DNA of 64,000 nucleotides from Wansuia hejianensis (lineage in GTDB: Bacteria > Bacillota > Clostridia > Lachnospirales > Lachnospiraceae): contig NZ_CP060635.1 in the NCBI RefSeq assembly GCF_014337215.1, positions 2,978,501 to 3,042,500 on the forward strand, given 5' to 3'. Shown here piece by piece: positions 59,004 to 64,000 of the stretch (position 1 is the stretch's first letter; every line of letters begins with the position of its first letter). The position numbers and the translations under genes are program-made. Below the pieces are notes generated by a model, which was not told the DNA's origin, made no database searches, and worked only from the letters and a program-made list of their open reading frames with translations.

Positions 59004-60086
59004 ATGTTTATAGAGTCTTTGGAATTAAAAAATTTCAGGAATTACAGCTCTCTGAGCCTTTCTTTTGACGAGGGAACAAATATTTTCTACGGTGACAACG
59101 CTCAGGGCAAGACGAATATTCTGGAAGCCATATATCTCTGTGGAACCACAAAGTCCCATAAAGGGAGTAAAGACAGAGAAATTATACAGTTTCAGGAAGA
59201 CGAATCCCATATCCGTATGATTCTAAATAAAAACAATGTCAGGCACAAGATAGACATGCATCTGAAAAAAAATAAGGCTAAGGGTGTGGCGATCGACGGT
59301 TTGCCGATCAGAAAAGCTTCCGAACTTTTCGGCATTGTAAATCTGGTGTTTTTTTCTCCTGAGGATCTGAATATTATAAAAAATGGTCCTATGGAACGGC
59401 GGAAATTCATGGACAGTGAATTGTGTCAGTTGAATAAATTTTATCTGCTGCAGCTGATGAATTACAATAAAGTTGTCATTCAGAGAAATAAATTGTTAAA
59501 GGATCTTCCATTTACCGGTTCCTTGAAGGATACTCTGGACATCTGGGATGACCAGATGGTTTTTTACGGTACAAGCCTGATCGAAGAGCGAGAAAAATTT
59601 ATACTTCAAATTAACAACATACTAAGGGAAATACATTTGAACCTGACAGGCGGTAAAGAAGAAATTCAGTTGATTTACGAACCAAATGTGAAAAAAGAGG
59701 ATTTAAAAAAACAGCTTTTTCAGGGCAGGGACAGAGATCTTAAGTTCAAGCTTTCTTCTGTAGGGCCCCACAGGGATGATTTTTGTATCAGAGTGAATGG
59801 AATAGATATCCGCAGGTTCGGGTCTCAGGGACAACAGAGAAGTGCTGCCCTGTCATTGAAGCTGTCGGAAATTTATCTTGTTAAAAATATTATCAAGGAT
59901 AAGCCGGTGCTTCTTCTGGACGATGTGTTATCAGAATTAGACAGCAGCCGTCAGAATTATCTTTTGAAGAGCATTGACCGTATTCAGACATTTATAACCT
60001 GTACAGGTATGGATGAATTTATACATAATCAATTTACAGTTAATAAAGTTTTTGAAATAGTAAATGGAACAGTTCAGAATCAGTAA
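59004..60086 (+). CDS. recF: DNA repair ATPase RecF
   Basis: A 360-residue SMC-like ATPase. Walker A GDNAQGKTN, ABC signature GSQGQQRSAALSLKLSE and Walker B PVLLLDDVLSELD are intact. It loads RecA at gaps. Starts four bp after rlbA with a weak ribosome site, so translation is probably coupled. Confidence 0.96.
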   Translation: MFIESLELKNFRNYSSLSLSFDEGTNIFYGDNAQGKTNILEAIYLCGTTKSHKGSKDREIIQFQEDESHIRMILNKNNVRHKIDMHLKKNKAKGVAIDGLPIRKASELFGIVNLVFFSPEDLNIIKNGPMERRKFMDSELCQLNKFYLLQLMNYNKVVIQRNKLLKDLPFTGSLKDTLDIWDDQMVFYGTSLIEEREKFILQINNILREIHLNLTGGKEEIQLIYEPNVKKEDLKKQLFQGRDRDLKFKLSSVGPHRDDFCIRVNGIDIRRFGSQGQQRSAALSLKLSEIYLVKNIIKDKPVLLLDDVLSELDSSRQNYLLKSIDRIQTFITCTGMDEFIHNQFTVNKVFEIVNGTVQNQ

Positions 60087-60115
60087 CATACTGTCCGAAA
60101 ATCAGGAGGAAATTT

Positions 60116-62053
60116 ATGAATACAGAAGGAACTGAAACAAATCAGGAATATGGAGCCGACCAGATCCAGATATTAGAAGGTCTGGAAGCTGTGAGGAAAC
60201 GTCCCGGTATGTATATCGGAAGCACCTCAAGCCGCGGTCTTCATCATCTTGTATATGAGATTGTGGACAACGCGGTGGATGAAGCGCTGGCGGGACACTG
60301 TAATAATGTGGATGTTTCCATTAATCCGGATAATTCAATTACTGTTATTGATGATGGGCGTGGAATTCCAGTGGGAATTAACCATAAGGCAGGCATACCT
60401 GCGGTTGAAGTCGTATTTACGATACTTCATGCGGGAGGTAAATTTGGCGGCGGAGGATATAAAGTTTCCGGCGGCCTTCATGGAGTGGGGGCTTCTGTCG
60501 TAAATGCCCTTTCCAGCTGGCTGGAGGTTACGATTTATCATGAAGGTAAGGTTTACCGGCAGAGATATGAACGGGGAAAAACGATCTATAAGTTAAAGGT
60601 GATCGGCACGTGCGATCCCGATAAGACAGGGACAATGGTCACATTTTTGCCGGATGATACAATATTTGAAGAAACAGTCTTTGATTTTGATATTCTTCAG
60701 ACCAGGATCAGAGAGACAGCTTTTCTGACTAAAGGGCTGAGGATCGTTCTGAAAGATTTAAGAGGCGAGGAAAAGATTGAAAAGGTATATCATTATGAGG
60801 GAGGAATCAAGGAATTCGTGGAATACCTGAACAGAAGCAAGACGCCTCTGTATCCTGATATCATTTATTGTGAAGGAGAGCAGAACGGTGTGCTGGTAGA
60901 AGTAGCTATCCAGCACAATGATTCGTTTACGGAGAATACTTATGGATTCGTGAACAATATCAATACCCCGGAAGGCGGCACTCATATTGTGGGATTCCGG
61001 AATGCTATAACAAAGACATTTAATGACTATGGAAGAAAGAATAAGATCTTAAAAGACAGTGAGCCTAACCTGAGCGGTGAAGATATCCGGGAAGGACTGA
61101 CTGCTATTGTCAGTGTAAAAATTGAAGATCCCCAGTTTGAGGGACAGACAAAACAGAAACTGGGCAACAGTGAAGCCAGAGGCGCTGTGGACAATATACT
61201 GAGCAGCCAGCTGGAGATATTTTTGGAACAGAATCCGTCTGTGGCAAAAATAATTATTGAAAAATCTGTTTTGTCTCAGCGTGCCAGGGAAGCGGCCAGG
61301 AAGGCCAGAGATCTGACCAGAAGGAAATCTGCATTAGATGGGATGTCTCTGCCTGGAAAACTGGCAGATTGTACAGATAAAGACCCAAAAAATTGTGAAA
61401 TTTATATAGTTGAGGGAGATTCCGCCGGCGGTTCGGCAAAATCTGCCAGGAGCCGGGCGACTCAGGCAATCCTTCCTCTGAGAGGTAAAATCTTAAACGT
61501 TGAAAAAGCCAGGCTGGACAGAATCTATGGAAATGCAGAGATAAAGGCTATGATTACCGCATTTGGTACAGGTATTCATGATGATTTTGATATCAGTAAG
61601 CTCCGCTATGATAAAATTATTATAATGACGGATGCCGACGTGGATGGAGCGCATATCGCAACATTAATGCTCACGTTCCTCTATAGGTTTATGCCGGAAC
61701 TGATCAAGCAAGGGCATGTATACCTGGCAAAGCCGCCTCTCTTCAAGGTAGAAAAGAACAAAAAAATATGGTATGCCTACAATGATGATGAGTTGGATAA
61801 AATCCTGGCGGAAATAGGCCGCGACGGCAGCAATAAAATACAGCGTTATAAAGGTCTGGGAGAGATGGACGCAGAGCAGCTGTGGGAAACCACAATGGAC
61901 CCTGCCAGAAGGATATTGCTTCGTGTCATGATGGATGAAGAAGCTTCTTCAGAGGTGGATCTGACCTTTACGACTCTGATGGGAGATAAGGTTGAACCGA
62001 GAAGAGAATTTATAGAAGCCCGTGCAAAAGATGTGAAGAATCTGGACATCTAA
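60116..62053 (+). CDS. gyrB: DNA gyrase subunit B
   Basis: A 645-residue ATPase subunit with AGGAGG upstream. GHKL motifs EIVDNAVDEALAG, DDGRGIPVG and GGLHGVGASVVNALS; TOPRIM motifs EGDSAGGSAKSAR, PLRGKILNVEKA and MTDADVDGAHI; ends in the RREFIEARA tail region. Works with GyrA encoded next. Confidence 0.98.
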   Translation: MNTEGTETNQEYGADQIQILEGLEAVRKRPGMYIGSTSSRGLHHLVYEIVDNAVDEALAGHCNNVDVSINPDNSITVIDDGRGIPVGINHKAGIPAVEVVFTILHAGGKFGGGGYKVSGGLHGVGASVVNALSSWLEVTIYHEGKVYRQRYERGKTIYKLKVIGTCDPDKTGTMVTFLPDDTIFEETVFDFDILQTRIRETAFLTKGLRIVLKDLRGEEKIEKVYHYEGGIKEFVEYLNRSKTPLYPDIIYCEGEQNGVLVEVAIQHNDSFTENTYGFVNNINTPEGGTHIVGFRNAITKTFNDYGRKNKILKDSEPNLSGEDIREGLTAIVSVKIEDPQFEGQTKQKLGNSEARGAVDNILSSQLEIFLEQNPSVAKIIIEKSVLSQRAREAARKARDLTRRKSALDGMSLPGKLADCTDKDPKNCEIYIVEGDSAGGSAKSARSRATQAILPLRGKILNVEKARLDRIYGNAEIKAMITAFGTGIHDDFDISKLRYDKIIIMTDADVDGAHIATLMLTFLYRFMPELIKQGHVYLAKPPLFKVEKNKKIWYAYNDDELDKILAEIGRDGSNKIQRYKGLGEMDAEQLWETTMDPARRILLRVMMDEEASSEVDLTFTTLMGDKVEPRREFIEARAKDVKNLDI

Positions 62054-62078
62054 TTCGAGATGAAAGGTGAAAACAAAA

Positions 62079-64000
62079 ATGGAAGATAATATTTTTGACA
62101 AAATTCAGGATGTAGACCTAAAGAAGAAGATGGAAGATTCTTATATTGACTATGCCATGAGTGTAATCGCTTCCCGCGCCCTGCCTGATATCCGGGATGG
62201 CCTGAAGCCGGTGCAGAGGAGAATCCTCTTCTCAATGATTGAACTAAATAACGGTCCCGACAAGCCCCACAGAAAATGTGCGCGTATTGTCGGTGATACG
62301 ATGGGTAAATATCATCCCCATGGAGACAGTTCAATCTATGGGGCTTTGGTTAATATGGCCCAGGATTGGTCTACCCGTTATCCGCTGGTGGATGGACACG
62401 GCAATTTCGGTTCAGTGGATGGGGACGGTGCTGCCGCTATGAGGTATACAGAAGCGCGTCTAAGTAAGATTTCCATGGAAATGCTGGCTGATATCAATAA
62501 AGACACAGTAGATTTTATACCAAACTTTGATGATACGGAAAAAGAACCTACTGTTCTTCCTGCCAGATATCCGAACCTTCTGGTAAATGGGACTTCAGGT
62601 ATCGCCGTGGGCATGGCTACCAATATTCCTCCCCACAATCTGAAGGAAGTAATTGGGGCGGTGGTTAAAATCATTGATAATATCATAGATTTTGACAGTG
62701 AAACCACCATGGAAGAGGTTCTGAAAATAGTAAAAGGGCCTGATTTTCCCACAGGAGCAGAAATTCTAGGAACACGGGGCATTGAAGAAGCTTACCGCAC
62801 AGGCCGGGGAAAGATACGTGTCCGGGCGGTCACCAATATAGAGACTCTTGCCAACGGAAAAAGCCAGATTATTGTGACAGAGCTTCCTTATCTCGTGAAC
62901 AAGGCCAGGCTCATTGAAAAGATGGCGGAGCTGGTGAGAGAGAAGAAAATTGATGGAATTACGGCTATCAGCGATCATTCCAACAGAGAGGGAATGAGAA
63001 TCTGTATTGAACTTCGCAGGGATGCCAATGCCAACGTGGTTTTAAACCGCCTCTATAAGCATACGCAGCTTCAGGATACGTTCGGCGTTATCATGCTGGC
63101 TTTGGTCAATAATGAACCGAAGGTTTTGAATCTTCTGGATATGCTGAAATTTTACCTGACTCATCAGGAGGATGTAGTAACCAGAAGGACGAAATATGAT
63201 CTGAACAAAGCGGAAGAACGGGCACATATCTTAAGCGGACTGCTGAAAGCTTTAGATTACATTGATCAGATTATTAAGATCATCCGTGCGTCTGCCAATG
63301 CCCAGGAAGCAAAGGATAATTTAATCCGGGAATTTGATTTTTCAGAAGTACAGGCCCAGGCCATTGTAGATATGCGTCTGCGGGCTCTGACAGGTCTGGA
63401 ACGTGCGAAGCTGGAAAATGAGTTCCAGGAGCTTGAAATTAAAATCCGGGAATATAAAGCAATCTTATCTGACCGGAAGCTGCTTCTCAGGGTGATACGG
63501 ACAGAAATTCTGGCAATTTCTGAGAAGTATGGCGACGACAGAAGAACCTCTATTGGTTTTGATGCTTATGATATTTCCATGGAGGACCTGATTCCCAGAG
63601 AGAATATGGTGATTACCATGACTAAGCTGGGATATATCAAGCGGATGACGGTAGATAACTTCCGGAGCCAGAACAGAGGCGGTAAGGGAATCAAGGGAAT
63701 GCAGACCATTGACGATGATTATATCGAAGAGCTGTTGATGACCACCACTCATCATTACCTGATGTTTTTCACCAGTACAGGCAAAGTATATAGGATGAAG
63801 GCGTATGAAATACCAGAAGCAAGCCGTACCGCCAGGGGAACTGCGATTATTAACCTGCTGCAGCTGCAGCCGGGCGAAAAGATCACAGCCGTCATCCCAA
63901 TTGACCAGTATAAGAAGGATCATTATCTTTTCATGGCTACTAAAAAAGGCCTTGTGAAGAAAACCCCGATTACGGATTATGAAAACGTCCGCAAGACAGG
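62079..64000 (+). CDS. gyrA: DNA gyrase subunit A (C-terminus beyond window)
   Basis: 640 codons are visible from MEDNIFDKIQDVDLKKKM; the gene runs off the right edge. Catalytic Tyr123 lies in AAAMRYTEARL. The quinolone-site stretch GKYHPHGDSSIYG has Ser at the E. coli 83 position but Gly88 where E. coli has Asp87. The DNA-gate and coiled-coil parts are normal, and the first beta-pinwheel blades follow (RGGKGIKGMQTID). Confidence 0.97.
   Translation, partial: MEDNIFDKIQDVDLKKKMEDSYIDYAMSVIASRALPDIRDGLKPVQRRILFSMIELNNGPDKPHRKCARIVGDTMGKYHPHGDSSIYGALVNMAQDWSTRYPLVDGHGNFGSVDGDGAAAMRYTEARLSKISMEMLADINKDTVDFIPNFDDTEKEPTVLPARYPNLLVNGTSGIAVGMATNIPPHNLKEVIGAVVKIIDNIIDFDSETTMEEVLKIVKGPDFPTGAEILGTRGIEEAYRTGRGKIRVRAVTNIETLANGKSQIIVTELPYLVNKARLIEKMAELVREKKIDGITAISDHSNREGMRICIELRRDANANVVLNRLYKHTQLQDTFGVIMLALVNNEPKVLNLLDMLKFYLTHQEDVVTRRTKYDLNKAEERAHILSGLLKALDYIDQIIKIIRASANAQEAKDNLIREFDFSEVQAQAIVDMRLRALTGLERAKLENEFQELEIKIREYKAILSDRKLLLRVIRTEILAISEKYGDDRRTSIGFDAYDISMEDLIPRENMVITMTKLGYIKRMTVDNFRSQNRGGKGIKGMQTIDDDYIEELLMTTTHHYLMFFTSTGKVYRMKAYEIPEASRTARGTAIINLLQLQPGEKITAVIPIDQYKKDHYLFMATKKGLVKKTPITDYENVRKT

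Noticed and set aside
1..64000. CRISPR arrays, rRNA genes and insertion sequences
   Set aside because: No regularly spaced repeats, rRNA-like stretches or transposase genes were seen in reading either strand.

Overview
The window is a stretch of a Clostridia chromosome, most likely from a Lachnospiraceae-type gut bacterium, covering the replication origin. Evidence: the order rpmH-rnpA-yidD-yidC-jag-mnmE-mnmG-rsmG on one side of dnaA and dnaN-rlbA-recF-gyrB-gyrA on the other, Firmicute parS sites, a DUF3881 gene, DUF4446 next to parAB, strong AGGAGG ribosome sites and frequent TTG/GTG starts. This is inferred from gene content only.

Region 1 (1-16.8 kb) is a surface/secretion locus. A giant secreted protein (more than 2,900 codons, running off the left edge) carries about 19 Cna_B/SpaA isopeptide-type domains. 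Next to it are two small proteins sharing a 'WQG' motif and a BTAD-family regulator with a degenerate GGDEF-like tail. Divergent from these is a tight nine-gene operon: transglutaminase-like lipoprotein, GspF/PilC membrane platform, four small single-membrane-span pilin-like proteins (one a DUF4860 member), a PilT-type ATPase, a metallophosphoesterase and a small secreted membrane-anchored protein. It looks like a reduced type IV filament machine with no PilB and no prepilin peptidase in the window.

Region 2 (about 16.88-34.25 kb) is a 17.4-kb AT-rich integrated mobilizable element. It sits in the anticodon loop of a tRNA-Arg(CCU) gene and splits it: the 3' half is at the left end, the 5' half at the right end, with an 8-bp core repeated at both junctions. 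The element carries its own complete tRNA-Arg(CCU) about 220 bp downstream of the orphaned 5' half. Its modules are Fic protein, tyrosine integrase, HTH/excisionase proteins with a hairpin leader, deformylase-like protein, MobC and MOBP relaxase, small accessory genes, a redox cassette (thioredoxin-like lipoprotein, NapH-like 4Fe-4S membrane protein, CD1871A-family peptide) with a divergent two-component system, decayed SdpI/PH-domain genes, and a plasmid-like RepA + ParB-ParA-ParB module.

Region 3 (34.3-48.6 kb) holds DUF3881, serS, the chromosomal DUF4446-parB-parA operon, two perfect parS sites, two alpha/beta hydrolases, a Gld-type ABC exporter operon with a DUF4340 protein, a polytopic membrane protein and a decayed gene fragment.

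Region 4 (48.6-64 kb) is the origin: rsmG, mnmG, mnmE, jag, yidC, yidD, rnpA and rpmH point left; dnaA, dnaN, rlbA, recF, gyrB and gyrA (cut by the window end) point right. DnaA boxes lie on both sides of dnaA.
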